The translations under genes were made by a program, and so were the position numbers. From Rhodothermales bacterium (GTDB lineage Bacteria; Bacteroidota; Rhodothermia; Rhodothermales; JAHQVL01): DNA of 55,032 nt. How positions within the stretch are numbered: position 1 is the stretch's first letter; each line of letters opens with the position of its first letter. The stretch covers positions 1 to 55,032 of the forward strand of contig JAWXAX010000236.1 in NCBI GenBank assembly GCA_034439735.1, given 5' to 3'. Of the stretch, positions 9,361 to 18,123 are shown in pieces. The notes below the pieces were generated by a model. That model was not told where the DNA came from. It worked only from the letters and a program-made list of their open reading frames with translations, and searched no databases.

Positions 9361-11490
9361 TTACGCTGCAACAGCTTCGGGACGCCATTGGCGCGCCAGC
9401 AGCATTTCCGCAACCAGAAAAACCAACGCAAGCAGTAGGAAGACGTTCCATAACTCTATTCCGCTCCGCTCTTCATCCAGCTGCTCGAATACACCTTCGA
9501 TCCCCTCTCCGGCTGCCACATCGAGCAGACGTACGGGAGCATCCGCTCCCGCGTCCAACCGTTCGATCGCCTCGTCCGCCGGCCAAACGGCCAGATCGGA
9601 CTCCTCCGTTTGAAGGTTCAGAGCCACCCGGCGCACAAGCGTCTGGCCGGCATACACATCATATAAACCCGGCGCGGTGAGCGAGGGATCGTTTTCTACC
9701 AACACAGCGCCGAGCAGGCTCCGCTGCTCCGGCGTGAACTCCTCGCCGTCCGGCGCCCGCAGCACGATGGGCTCCACACCCACCACACCCGTCAGTCGCC
9801 ACTCGCCCGGCTCGCCAATGACCAGGGGTTCGCCGGCGCCCGAGTCATCGGCCGTCAGATAAAACATGGAGCGGTACACGAGGGGGATGAACAGGCCCCG
9901 CCGCGGAAGATCGCTCCACTGGATGTTGGGGGCGACGGCCATCAAAAACACGATGCCTTCGCCGTGACGCACCTCCTGCAAGAAAGGGAAGCCGTTCGAG
10001 AGCTGGATGAGGGTCTGCTCGTTGCCAGCGCCAGCGGTGTAGTTCATGGCGTGCGTAATGAGCGGGCGCTCGACTACCACCCGCGCGGGGTCACCAGCGT
10101 CTTCAAACACGCCCTCGAACAAGGGATGCTCTAGATCCACCCGATCAAACGAGGCGATCGACGTCTCCCCTCCCAACGCGCCGCTGAATCCGCTGAATTG
10201 CCCCGCGCCAACGGCCTCGAACAGGGCGTTATAATCCGCCGCCTGGCCGGCTTCACCCGGATAAAACAGGAGCCCGCCCCCATCGTTCACATACTGGGCC
10301 AGGGCCCCCACCTCGCCGCTGGACAGGGTGCGGACGCCGACCAGCGCCACGGCATCGTACGAGCCGAGGGTCCGAGTGGCCAACGCCGTTTCGGAAATCG
10401 TCTCCAGGTTAAAGATGGACCGGCCACGCGTCAGTTCGGGCGAAAGCGCCAGCGTGATGAAATCGGTGGCGTGCCCCTCGCCGGCTACCACCAGCAGACG
10501 GCGCTGTTCGGGAACGTTGAGGGTGAAATACCGCACGTTGTCGCTCTCGAACGCGTCATCTTCGATCCGCACTTCACCCGGCAGCCACCCCCGCTGTTGG
10601 GGCGACACCGTAAACGAGACGTCGGTCGGCACTCGCGGCGGCAGGTCAGCCGCCGCCTGCGCCACCCGCTCGCCCTCCAGAAACACACTCGCTACGTATC
10701 CCTCCATCGCCGCCTCCCCATAGTTGACCAGCGTAGCCTCGATACGAACCGGCTGCCCCGCCTCGACGATCCGGCTCACCACGTGGGCCCGGGTGATCGC
10801 GACATTGGGCTCCACCCGACCGCCAACCGGCACCACATACGTGCGCACCGGTTCAGCCCCCGCTCCGAGCACCGTGTCGGCCAGCATGTGGCGCTGCAGG
10901 TCGGACACCACGTATAATTCGCGATTGAGGTGGGACGCGCCAGCCAGCACCGTCCGGGCGCGGTCCATCGCCTCGAACAGGGTGGCGGACGCCGGCTCAA
11001 TCCCGATCTCACTCACCACATCCTGCGCCAGCGCCCGCGTGGTGATCGGCTCCTCTCCGTTGCCCAGCGACCCCGTGGGCAGGATAAATACCTCGTCGCC
11101 GGTCTGCGTATACTGGATGACGCCGGCGGCCAGCGCCTTCGCCTGATCGATGTACGCGCCCTGGGCATCGCGCACGGCCATCGATCGCGAATTGTCGATC
11201 ACCACGGCGATGGATGTACGCGCCCGGCCACCCATCACGCCGGACAGGGCCCCGGTGATGGTGGGGCGCGCGAACGCCATGGCCAGACACGCGAGCGCCA
11301 GCATCCTAAGCGCCAGCAGCAACAACTGTTTGATGCGCACACGCTGCATCGTGCTCTTCTGGAGCTCTTTCAGAAAGGCCAGCGAGCTAAAATCCACCCG
11401 GCGCGGCCGCCGGAAGTTAAACAGGTGGATGATCAGGGGGATGGCGGCGACAAGAAGCCCCAGCAGCAGGAGCGGGTTGAGAAAGGTCAT
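9361..11490 (-). CDS. BatA/VWA domain membrane protein
   Basis: 709 residues from the ATG at 11490. The N-terminus is the BatA/aerotolerance-regulator type: a first membrane helix (about 4-24), the LFNFRRPRRVDFSSLAFL block, and a second helix (about 55-75). A von Willebrand factor A domain follows with a metal-adhesion DxSxS site (D99, S101, S103). The middle is a long beta-rich and glutamine-amidotransferase-like region typical of these proteins, and a final helix lies near 685-703. The frame remains open to 11553, but residues before the chosen Met have no family similarity. Bacteroidota relatives are often near MoxR/Bat operons; no MoxR ATPase is in this window. Envelope role inferred, mechanism unknown. 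Confidence 0.85.
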   Translation of the reverse strand: MTFLNPLLLLGLLVAAIPLIIHLFNFRRPRRVDFSSLAFLKELQKSTMQRVRIKQLLLLALRMLALACLAMAFARPTITGALSGVMGGRARTSIAVVIDNSRSMAVRDAQGAYIDQAKALAAGVIQYTQTGDEVFILPTGSLGNGEEPITTRALAQDVVSEIGIEPASATLFEAMDRARTVLAGASHLNRELYVVSDLQRHMLADTVLGAGAEPVRTYVVPVGGRVEPNVAITRAHVVSRIVEAGQPVRIEATLVNYGEAAMEGYVASVFLEGERVAQAAADLPPRVPTDVSFTVSPQQRGWLPGEVRIEDDAFESDNVRYFTLNVPEQRRLLVVAGEGHATDFITLALSPELTRGRSIFNLETISETALATRTLGSYDAVALVGVRTLSSGEVGALAQYVNDGGGLLFYPGEAGQAADYNALFEAVGAGQFSGFSGALGGETSIASFDRVDLEHPLFEGVFEDAGDPARVVVERPLITHAMNYTAGAGNEQTLIQLSNGFPFLQEVRHGEGIVFLMAVAPNIQWSDLPRRGLFIPLVYRSMFYLTADDSGAGEPLVIGEPGEWRLTGVVGVEPIVLRAPDGEEFTPEQRSLLGAVLVENDPSLTAPGLYDVYAGQTLVRRVALNLQTEESDLAVWPADEAIERLDAGADAPVRLLDVAAGEGIEGVFEQLDEERSGIELWNVFLLLALVFLVAEMLLARQWRPEAVAA

Positions 11491-11620
11491 GGATGCGTTT
11501 GCGCGTGAGATATATCCCCCGTACACGCGGAAGACGTATCGCGTTCCATTCAACCAATGGATGGATCGAGCAAGCGATGGATCCTTGTATGCCTTGTCGA
11601 AAAACGCCCTCGCCGCATAA

Positions 11621-11660
11621 CAAAAGAAAGACCTTTGGGGTTTTTAAACCCCAAAGGTCT
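11621..11660 (-). terminator. Strong rho-independent terminator
   Basis: A 12-bp perfect stem AGACCTTTGGGG (11629-11640) / CCCCAAAGGTCT (11649-11660), extendable through TTT/AAA, followed on the minus strand by a T-rich stretch (TTCTTTTG). It sits 27 nt past the stop of the sorting-domain gene, separating it from the BatA-like gene. Confidence 0.88.
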
Positions 11661-11687
11661 CTTCCCAACACAGGCCGTGGCGAGGTC

Positions 11688-13121
11688 TCAGCGAATGAGC
11701 GCCACCGTATGCGTCATCGTCTTGCCGCCAGCCTCGAGGCGGACGAGGTACAGGCCGGCCGGCTTGCCGTCGGCATCCCAGCGCAGCTGCTGCATGCCGG
11801 CGGGGACGCTCGCGTCCACGAGCGTGGCCACGCGGCGCCCAAGCAGGTCGTATACCTCCACACGGAGGTATCCCGGCGCGTCAAGCGTCACGTCCACCGT
11901 GAGGCGGTCGCGTACCGGGTTCGGGAACAGGTCGACCGCCGAGACGGCGAACCCGCGGGGCGCGTCCTCAAGGGCCGTCGAGGTGCCGTAGTTGAAGAGA
12001 CTGCGCGCGACATCCTCCCAGCCGGCGCCGTTCCATGACTGCGTGAGTGAGACCGTGATGTCGTTATCGCCGTCGAACGTATTGACATCGCGATCCTCAT
12101 TCACCCATTCCGAACCGCTCCACGACTCGAACAGGATCTGCGTATCGTTGCCGGCTCCGTCGTAGGTGTACGTTTCGCGTGCGATCGGCGAGAAGTCGCC
12201 CGAAAGAACATCGGCCGTTTCCTGTACCCCCTGGATCACGCGACCCTGGTCGTCATAGGTCGTCACGTCGCGCGAAATGGAAAACCAGTCTTCGCCGGCC
12301 CAGAATTGGCTCGTGCTCGTCGATGTATCGCCCGACCAGACAGTTTCGATCCGGGTGCCGTTTGTCCAGACCTCCTCGGTCTCATCATAGATTTCCGTCA
12401 ACGATTCCGTCTCGCGATCCTGATCGTCGAACGACGTCGTGATGCGGGATGAGTTCACCCAGGCTTCGTTCTCCCACGACTGAGTTAACGAAGTCGATTC
12501 GTTGCCACCGTCGTCGTAGGTGTACGTCGTTAATGTGGCATTTACCCACGTTTCGTTTTCCCAGCTTTGCGACAGACTGGTCGAAAGATTGCCCCCGTCG
12601 TAGGTAAACTCGGAACGCGATTCGTTGACCCACTGCGTCCCATCCCATTCTTGAAACAGGGAGCTAGCCTGGTCGCCTTCGACGTATTCGAACTGGATCC
12701 GGAAATCATTAACCCATTCCGTGCCGTTCCATTCTTGGCTGATGATCTCGGAAGGGAACTCAGCATCGGAATAGGTCAGCAGAAAACGGGAGCTGTCCGA
12801 CCAGGCCTCGGCGACCCAGTACTGCTCGACGACGCTGGTGAGCCGTCCATCCGCCGACGCCAGGCGCAGGTCGGGCAGCAAATTCAGGCCGGCAAGCATG
12901 AGGCAGCGCGCCGGGCCGTCGGCCGGGAGTACGCTGTCCAGCGCCGCCACGCGCTGCTCGCGCGACGCCTTCGAGTACGGCGCGGCCGGGGTGATGTGGG
13001 CGTCGATGCCGGCCCGGAAGGCCGCGGCGGCAACGGACGTCTCGCAGGATTGCGCGCTCGACGGGCGAACCGCGACAAGCGCAAGAAATACCAACAGGAG
13101 TGCGGTAGCGATGCGTTTCAT
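11688..13121 (-). CDS. T9SS sorting-domain protein with about ten Trp-rich repeats
   Basis: 477 residues. Signal peptide 1-24 (cleavage after SSAQ). Residues about 99-378 are a tandem array of roughly ten 26-31-residue units, each with a pattern like S-W-x-G/N-x-x-W-V-N followed by a beta strand ending in Y/F and a turn DDGGN or DDQGR; the units resemble RHS/YD-type beta repeats. Residues about 398-477 form a Por-secretion C-terminal sorting domain (LFPNPVRDRLTV, VYDLLGRRV, GLYLVRL), which marks export through the type IX secretion system. It is a stand-alone gene bounded by a terminator. Probably a cell-surface or released binding protein; ligand unknown. The family call rests on the sorting domain. 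Confidence 0.9.
   Translation of the reverse strand: MKRIATALLLVFLALVAVRPSSAQSCETSVAAAAFRAGIDAHITPAAPYSKASREQRVAALDSVLPADGPARCLMLAGLNLLPDLRLASADGRLTSVVEQYWVAEAWSDSSRFLLTYSDAEFPSEIISQEWNGTEWVNDFRIQFEYVEGDQASSLFQEWDGTQWVNESRSEFTYDGGNLSTSLSQSWENETWVNATLTTYTYDDGGNESTSLTQSWENEAWVNSSRITTSFDDQDRETESLTEIYDETEEVWTNGTRIETVWSGDTSTSTSQFWAGEDWFSISRDVTTYDDQGRVIQGVQETADVLSGDFSPIARETYTYDGAGNDTQILFESWSGSEWVNEDRDVNTFDGDNDITVSLTQSWNGAGWEDVARSLFNYGTSTALEDAPRGFAVSAVDLFPNPVRDRLTVDVTLDAPGYLRVEVYDLLGRRVATLVDASVPAGMQQLRWDADGKPAGLYLVRLEAGGKTMTHTVALIR
11988..12827 (-). repeat. In-gene tandem repeat array (about ten units)
   Basis: Encodes residues about 99-378 of the sorting-domain protein. Units are 78-93 bp and diverged at the DNA level; adjacent units coding QSWENETWVN and QSWENEAWVN are the closest pair, pointing to a recent duplication of that unit. 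Confidence 0.75.
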
Positions 13122-13240
13122 AGGGGTGTGGGATTAGCTGTGCGTGAGCGGATTTGCCAGAGCGCTCTTTCTCTCGATGTAGAGGATTTCCAATACGATC
13201 CCCCCATCGGGATAGTACCGCTAAAAGCCGAGAGAGACAA

Positions 13241-13275
13241 GTGTGTGATGGCGCATGCCCTGTTACATCACACAC
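13241..13275. promoter_or_regulatory. Perfect 10-bp inverted repeat in divergent promoter region
   Basis: GTGTGTGATG (13241-13250) and its exact complement CATCACACAC (13266-13275) with a 15-nt spacer. It lies between the divergent sorting-domain (start 13121) and AbgT (start 13352) genes, 77 nt before the AbgT ATG. It could be an operator for a dimeric regulator or a leader hairpin. No U tract follows, so it is not a classical terminator. Confidence 0.45.
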
Positions 13276-13351
13276 CCAACGCCCTAGTTTGGATTTGCCG
13301 GGGAAGAATCTTAAGCTAGCACGCCCTCCTTCCAGGTTCCGAGAGATCCTC

Positions 13352-14911
13352 ATGGCCGACACCGACACCACGAAGAAAGCCCCATCGGGCCTTCTCAATC
13401 GCTTCTTGACCGGCATCGAGGTCGTAGGCAACAAGCTGCCCGACCCCTCGATGTTGTTCCTCATCGCCTTGCTGATCGTGTGGGTGCTCTCTGCCCTGCT
13501 TTCACCGATTGCGTTCACCGACATCGACCCGCGCTCGGGCGAGGGTATCCGGGTGAACAACCTGCTGACGGGGTCCGCGCTAACAACCTTCATGGCCAGC
13601 ATGGTGACCATCTTCACCAGCTTCGCGCCGCTGGGGGTCGTGCTGGTGGCCATGCTGGGAGTCGGCGTGGCGGATCAGGCCGGCTTTTTTAACACCAGTA
13701 TCAAGCTGCTCCTGCAGCGCACATCCGTGAACCTGCTCACGCCGATGGTGGTGTTTGTGGGCCTGTTGAGCCACAGCGCCATCGATGCCGGCTATGTGCT
13801 CGTCATCCCCCTCGGGGGCATCATCTTTTACGCCGCCGGCCGGCATCCGGTGGCCGGCATCGCGGCGGCCTTCGCCGGGGTTTCGGGGGGATTCAGCGCC
13901 AACCCGGTGCCGGGCGCGTTGGACCCGCTCCTCCAGGGCTTTACCCAGCCGGCCGCGCAGATCATCGACCCCACCGTGCTCGTGAATCCCCTCGGCAACT
14001 ACTTCTTCACGTCCATCTCCAGCCTGCTCATCGTGGGCCTTGCCTGGTATGTGACGGATCGTATCGTGGAGCCCCGGCTGAACCGGACGAGCCCGGTCGA
14101 TGCGGACGCGGAGCGGGCGCCGGCGATGGACGTGATCGCGCCGCGCGAACGCAAAGCCTTCTGGTGGGCGGTCGCGACAATGGGGATCGGCCTCGCCGGC
14201 CTCGCGCTGGCGATGTGGCCAACGGGCTCCCCGTTCCGCGACGCCAGCGGATCGCTGAACTCGTTCCAGGCGCCGATCATGCAGTCGATCGTCCCCCTCA
14301 TCTTCCTCCTTTTTCTTATCCCCGGAGTGGTGTACGGGTACGTCGCCGGCGTCTTCACGAAGTCGAAAGACATGGTCGATGCCATGACGAAGTCGATGAA
14401 CGGGATGTCCTACTACATTGTGATGGCCTTCTTCTGTTCGCTGTTCGTGTACGCCTTCGGCCAGTCGAACATCGGCGCGCTGCTGGCGCTCAAGGGGGCG
14501 TCGCTGCTGAAAGCACTGGCGATGCCGGGCTGGGTGACGATCCTCGGCATCATCCTGCTGACGGCCTTCGTGAACCTGTTCGTCGGTTCCGCCTCGGCCA
14601 AGTGGGCGCTCCTCGCGCCCATCTTTGTCCCGATGCTGATGCAGGTGGGCATCTCACCCGAGCTCACACAGGCCGCCTACCGCGTCGGCGACTCGTCCTC
14701 CAACATCATCACCCCACTGATGCCCTACTTCCCGCTCGTGGTGGTGTACTGCCAGCGATACGTAAAAGCCTCCGGCATCGGCACGCTGACGGCGATGATG
14801 CTGCCCTATACGGTCGTATTCCTGGTGTGCTGGACGGCCTTCCTGATCCTCTACTGGACACTCGGCATCCCGCTCGGCCTCGGGGCATTTTATACGTACC
14901 CGGCGCCGTGA
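13352..14911 (+). CDS. AbgT family transporter
   Basis: 519 residues from the ATG at 13352. Around a dozen hydrophobic segments cover the chain, and the overall order matches AbgT/MtrF-type inner-membrane transporters (first helix near 36-56, a large loop with DPRSGEGIRVNNLLTG near 65-80, hairpin and helix repeats further on). The SSNIITPLMPYFPLV block near residues 449-463 is a family hallmark. Members import p-aminobenzoyl-glutamate or export sulfonamide-like compounds, driven by an ion gradient. The frame is open further upstream, but there is no homology before this Met. Substrate is inferred only at family level; neighbours give no folate genes. Confidence 0.9.
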   Translation: MADTDTTKKAPSGLLNRFLTGIEVVGNKLPDPSMLFLIALLIVWVLSALLSPIAFTDIDPRSGEGIRVNNLLTGSALTTFMASMVTIFTSFAPLGVVLVAMLGVGVADQAGFFNTSIKLLLQRTSVNLLTPMVVFVGLLSHSAIDAGYVLVIPLGGIIFYAAGRHPVAGIAAAFAGVSGGFSANPVPGALDPLLQGFTQPAAQIIDPTVLVNPLGNYFFTSISSLLIVGLAWYVTDRIVEPRLNRTSPVDADAERAPAMDVIAPRERKAFWWAVATMGIGLAGLALAMWPTGSPFRDASGSLNSFQAPIMQSIVPLIFLLFLIPGVVYGYVAGVFTKSKDMVDAMTKSMNGMSYYIVMAFFCSLFVYAFGQSNIGALLALKGASLLKALAMPGWVTILGIILLTAFVNLFVGSASAKWALLAPIFVPMLMQVGISPELTQAAYRVGDSSSNIITPLMPYFPLVVVYCQRYVKASGIGTLTAMMLPYTVVFLVCWTAFLILYWTLGIPLGLGAFYTYPAP

Positions 14912-14918
14912 GGGGGTG

Positions 14919-15680
14919 TCACTGCTGCTTCAGCTCCTCCAGCCACTCCTTCAGCCGGCCGTTGTTCGGGTTGAGCTCGATCGCCTTTTCGACGCTCTGG
15001 ATCGCCGCCGGCGTGTCCTCCTTGGCGACGTAGGCTTCGCCCATGACCGCGTACGTCTGGCTTGAGGTCGGGAAGAGCTCGGCGTTCATCGCCAGGAAGC
15101 GCAGCGCCGCGTCCGGGTTTTCGGCGTCGAGCAATTGCTGGGCAAGGCGGACGAGGGTCGGCTCCTGGAAGTTGTACGAGAACCCGCCGAGGTACTGTTC
15201 GCGTAGCCGCTGGTATTCAACGACCGCTTCTTCGACGCCTTTCTCCGACACATAATCGGCCAGCATGTCCTCCAGCAAGGCCGGCCGCGTCACGCCGCGG
15301 TGGCAGGTTTCGCAGGTCACGTTCAGCTTCTCGCCCTCACCCGGCGCCTCCGCGATGAAGTCGGTATTGACACTGTGCACCATCCGCATCATCACGCGGG
15401 AGACCTCCTTCACCTCCTTGTCGTCCGAGGCGAAGTCGAACGTCGAGGGGGGCTTGCCTTCTTCGCCGACATGGCAATACAGGCAGCGAACGCCCAGCGC
15501 CCGCGTGAACCCTTGCATGACACGGCGGACCTCGGGAAGCGGCATGTCTTCGGGCAATACCTTCAAGTTTTCAGCTTTCTCATCCTGCCCGCCAGGACCC
15601 GGCTGAGCCTGGACGACGGTAACGAGGGCGGCGAACACAAGGCTCATGAGAACGATGCGCTGTATCAGACGATGGAGCAT
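14919..15680 (-). CDS. Di-haem c-type cytochrome with TPR tail
   Basis: 253 residues from the ATG at 15680. Signal peptide about 1-25 (VVQA-Q). Two haem c attachment motifs are present: CLYCH (66-70) and CETCH (123-127); the spacing and surrounding VMRGFT-like helix match the photosynthetic reaction-centre cytochrome c-like family found in many non-phototrophs. Residues about 195-250 form TPR-like helices ending in AIELNPNNGRLKEWL. It should be periplasmic and act in electron transfer, but the partner is not visible. It converges with the AbgT gene (7 nt between stops) and is divergent from the symporter gene. Confidence 0.86.
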   Translation of the reverse strand: MLHRLIQRIVLMSLVFAALVTVVQAQPGPGGQDEKAENLKVLPEDMPLPEVRRVMQGFTRALGVRCLYCHVGEEGKPPSTFDFASDDKEVKEVSRVMMRMVHSVNTDFIAEAPGEGEKLNVTCETCHRGVTRPALLEDMLADYVSEKGVEEAVVEYQRLREQYLGGFSYNFQEPTLVRLAQQLLDAENPDAALRFLAMNAELFPTSSQTYAVMGEAYVAKEDTPAAIQSVEKAIELNPNNGRLKEWLEELKQQ

Positions 15681-15863
15681 GGACGTGTGCGTGATGGGCG
15701 TGACGATGGGTAAGACGTAGTACAAACACTCAAGGTAAGCCCTCTCCCGCTCCCATTCAAGGCACGCACGGATGCCCCATCCCACGAAAAGCCCCGCCGG
15801 CGGATGGCAACTATCCCGCGGCTTCATTTTATTCCGGCACATTCCCGTCAAGCCGTGTTGTCT

Positions 15864-17252
15864 ATGGATTTCATGCTGCTAGCCATCCTGGGTTACGTTC
15901 TGATGCAACTGGGCATCGGGGCCTATATTTCTCGCCGCATCAAGACAGAGGAGGATTACCTCGTCGCCGGCCGGAGCCTCGGCTACGGGCTCACCACCTT
16001 CACGCTTTTCGCCACCTGGTTCGGGGCCGAAACCTGCATCGGCGCCGCCGGCGCTATCTACACCGACGGCCTCTCCGGCGGCAGCGCGGACCCATTCGGC
16101 TACGCCCTGTGCATCCTACTCATGGGTCTGGTCTTCGCCGTCCCGATCTGGAAGCGCAAGCTGACGACCCTCGCCGACTTGTTCAGGCAGCGCTATTCGA
16201 CCACCGTCGAACGCACGGCGATCGCGCTCATGATTCCTGGATCGATGTTCTGGGCCGCCGCGCAGATCCGCGCCTTTGGTCAGGTGCTTTCGGCGACATC
16301 GGGGATAGACGTGACGTTGACGATCACCATCGCCGCCGGCATTGTCATCGTTTACACGATGTTTGGCGGCCTGCTGGCGGATGCCTGGACGGACCTCGTG
16401 CAGGGCATCGTGCTCATCGCCGGCCTGGTGACGCTTTTTGTGATTGTCGCCGGCAACCAGAGCGCCGGCATCGGCGCGTTGATCCAACCGGAACAGCTGC
16501 AGCTCTTTGGCGGGCCAGAGGTGGGTTGGCTGGAGGTGCTCGAAACCTGGGCGATTCCCGTGATCGGATCAGTCACGGCGGCTGAATTGCTCACCCGCGC
16601 TATCGCGGCGCGGTCTCCACAGGTCGCCCAACGGTCGGCCTTCATGGCCGGCGGGGTCTACCTGCTCATCGGGCTGATTCCGGTCACGATCGGACTGATC
16701 GGCGCTTCGCTTATGCCCGGCCTCGAAGATCCGGAACAGCTTCTCCCCCTTGTCGCCCGGCAGTACCTTCCGCCAGTCCTGTATGCTCTGTTTAACGGCG
16801 CGCTGATTTCTGCCATCTTATCCACCGTGGATAGCGTACTGCTGGTGGCCGCTTCCCTCCTGTCGCACAACATCATCGTCCCTCTGCGTCCGGGGTTGAC
16901 CGAGCGCCAGAAAGTGATCATCGCGCGGGCGTCGGTGGCTGGATTCGGTGTGCTGGCGTACATCATGGCGATCCACGCGGAAGGCGTCTACGCGCTGGTG
17001 GAGGAGGCTTCCGCGTTCGGCAGCGCCGGGCTGTTCGTGATCATCGTGTGCAGCCTGTTTATCCCCTGGGGCGGGGTCTACAGCGCGATGAAGGCGCTTC
17101 TGCTGGGAATCAGTGCGTGGGTGCTGGGGGCCTACGTCCTCGATACGTCGTATCCCTATATAGTATCCCTGCTGGCAGCCGGCGGTGGGTATGCGGCGGC
17201 GGCCTTCGTAGAGACACAAGTAACCGCCCGGTGGGCAAAGGCCCCGGGGTGA
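15864..17252 (+). CDS. Sodium/solute symporter (SSS) family protein
   Basis: 462 residues from ATG 15864; the open frame begins earlier but the first membrane helix starts at this Met. About thirteen hydrophobic segments are seen. Family features include the EEDYLVAGRSLGYG motif near residues 31-44, the TWFGAETCIGAA stretch near 50-62 and the STVDSVLL sodium-site-like segment near 319-326. Such proteins take up sugars, amino acids or organic acids with sodium. No substrate-specific gene is adjacent. It runs tail-to-tail with the pentapeptide gene, one base between the stops. Confidence 0.9.
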   Translation: MDFMLLAILGYVLMQLGIGAYISRRIKTEEDYLVAGRSLGYGLTTFTLFATWFGAETCIGAAGAIYTDGLSGGSADPFGYALCILLMGLVFAVPIWKRKLTTLADLFRQRYSTTVERTAIALMIPGSMFWAAAQIRAFGQVLSATSGIDVTLTITIAAGIVIVYTMFGGLLADAWTDLVQGIVLIAGLVTLFVIVAGNQSAGIGALIQPEQLQLFGGPEVGWLEVLETWAIPVIGSVTAAELLTRAIAARSPQVAQRSAFMAGGVYLLIGLIPVTIGLIGASLMPGLEDPEQLLPLVARQYLPPVLYALFNGALISAILSTVDSVLLVAASLLSHNIIVPLRPGLTERQKVIIARASVAGFGVLAYIMAIHAEGVYALVEEASAFGSAGLFVIIVCSLFIPWGGVYSAMKALLLGISAWVLGAYVLDTSYPYIVSLLAAGGGYAAAAFVETQVTARWAKAPG

Positions 17253-17253
17253 A

Positions 17254-17598
17254 TCAACGGTACCGCATGCGAGTGCCGTGAGTGAGTGAGAGTAGGATCT
17301 CGTCGGCGGAGAGCCCCTCGGGGAAGTACACACCCGAAATCTTGGCCGTGTGGATGCTGGCCCCTTCGAGGTTGCAGGTGCGCAGATCCAGGCCTCGCAG
17401 GTCGGCCTGGCGGAAGTAGCCGTTTCCGAAGTCGATATTCTCGGCATCGATCCCCCGCAGGTCGAGCCCGCGGAAGTCCATACCGGTGAAGTCGTAGCTC
17501 GGAAACCCGGCACGCTGGGTGTTAAACTCTTTGATCAGCCGAAGCCGGATAAGCTGATAGAGCCGATCCTCGGCAATGGCAGGTTCGACATGTGTCAT
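17254..17598 (-). CDS. Small pentapeptide-repeat protein
   Basis: 114 residues. Residues about 34-92 are in five-residue steps with central Phe/Leu/Ile (YDFTG MDFRG LDLRG and onward), the A(D/N)Lxx-type pattern of pentapeptide repeats, giving roughly eleven coils of a right-handed quadrilateral beta-helix. The ends are non-repetitive helical caps. Too short for a Qnr-like gyrase-protection dimer to be assumed. No signal peptide, so probably cytoplasmic. It is downstream of MaoC on the same strand but separated by a strong hairpin. Confidence 0.78.
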   Translation of the reverse strand: MTHVEPAIAEDRLYQLIRLRLIKEFNTQRAGFPSYDFTGMDFRGLDLRGIDAENIDFGNGYFRQADLRGLDLRTCNLEGASIHTAKISGVYFPEGLSADEILLSLTHGTRMRYR

Positions 17599-17599
17599 A

Positions 17600-17677
17600 C
17601 CGTACCTCTCGCGTTGATGGAAGGAAAGCGACGGCGCCGGCCCCGAGGGCCGCGCCCGTCACGCGCAACAGGTACGG
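17600..17677 (-). terminator. Nested inverted repeat/terminator-like hairpin
   Basis: Inner hairpin 17630-17660: GAC GGCGC (C) GGCCC CGA GGGCC GCGCC (C) GTC, thirteen pairs with a bulged C on each side. On the minus strand it is followed by pyrimidine-rich GCTTTCCTTCC, so it may end the MaoC transcript. It is enclosed by an exact 8-bp outer inverted repeat CCGTACCT/AGGTACGG (17600-17607 and 17670-17677). Confidence 0.5.
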
Positions 17678-17704
17678 AAGGACAACAGGCGTGCCATGGC
17701 GGCC

Positions 17705-18121
17705 TCAGCCGGCGGTAGAGGGCGGAATCAGCGTCGCCTCGCCTCCCACGCACATCTTGCCTCCGCTGTATACGTATAGCTTGGCGCGGATGTGTTTTCG
17801 ATTCTCCACCTTTTCGGCAATCTTTACCTCCACGGTAATTTCGGAATCAACGACGACGGGGCGCAGAAACTTGGCGGACAGGGCCACGGCCACGCTGCCG
17901 GCGCCCGGAAAATCACGGCCCAGCACTTTTGATACGATGCCGAGCAAAAAGACCCCGTGGACGATCGGCTTGCCGAATGTCGTCGTCGCGGCAAACGCCG
18001 GGTCGATGTGCAGCGGATTGTCATCCCCCGACACGTCGGCGAAGGCCTGGACATCGGCCTGGGAGATGGTGCGGGTAAAGGAGAAGGTATCGCCGACCTT
18101 GAGGCTTTCGTAGGTGTGCAT
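17705..18121 (-). CDS. MaoC-like (R)-hydratase
   Basis: 138 residues, a single hot-dog domain of the MaoC/PhaJ type. The hydratase motif is visible near residues 30-52 (AFADVSGDDNPLHIDPAFAA), with the catalytic Asp and His pair in DDNPLH, then FGKPIVHGV. It is expected to hydrate trans-2-enoyl-CoA to (R)-3-hydroxyacyl-CoA. The ATG at 18121 is chosen; a TTG two codons upstream (18127) would overlap the preceding glycosyltransferase stop. The two genes are therefore tightly coupled, though the metabolic link is not obvious. Confidence 0.88.
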   Translation of the reverse strand: MHTYESLKVGDTFSFTRTISQADVQAFADVSGDDNPLHIDPAFAATTTFGKPIVHGVFLLGIVSKVLGRDFPGAGSVAVALSAKFLRPVVVDSEITVEVKIAEKVENRKHIRAKLYVYSGGKMCVGGEATLIPPSTAG

Positions 18122-18123
18122 TA

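Noticed and set aside
12010-12830. CRISPR-like array from the regular repeats
   Set aside because: The repeats are diverged, lie in frame within a protein gene and have no spacer structure.
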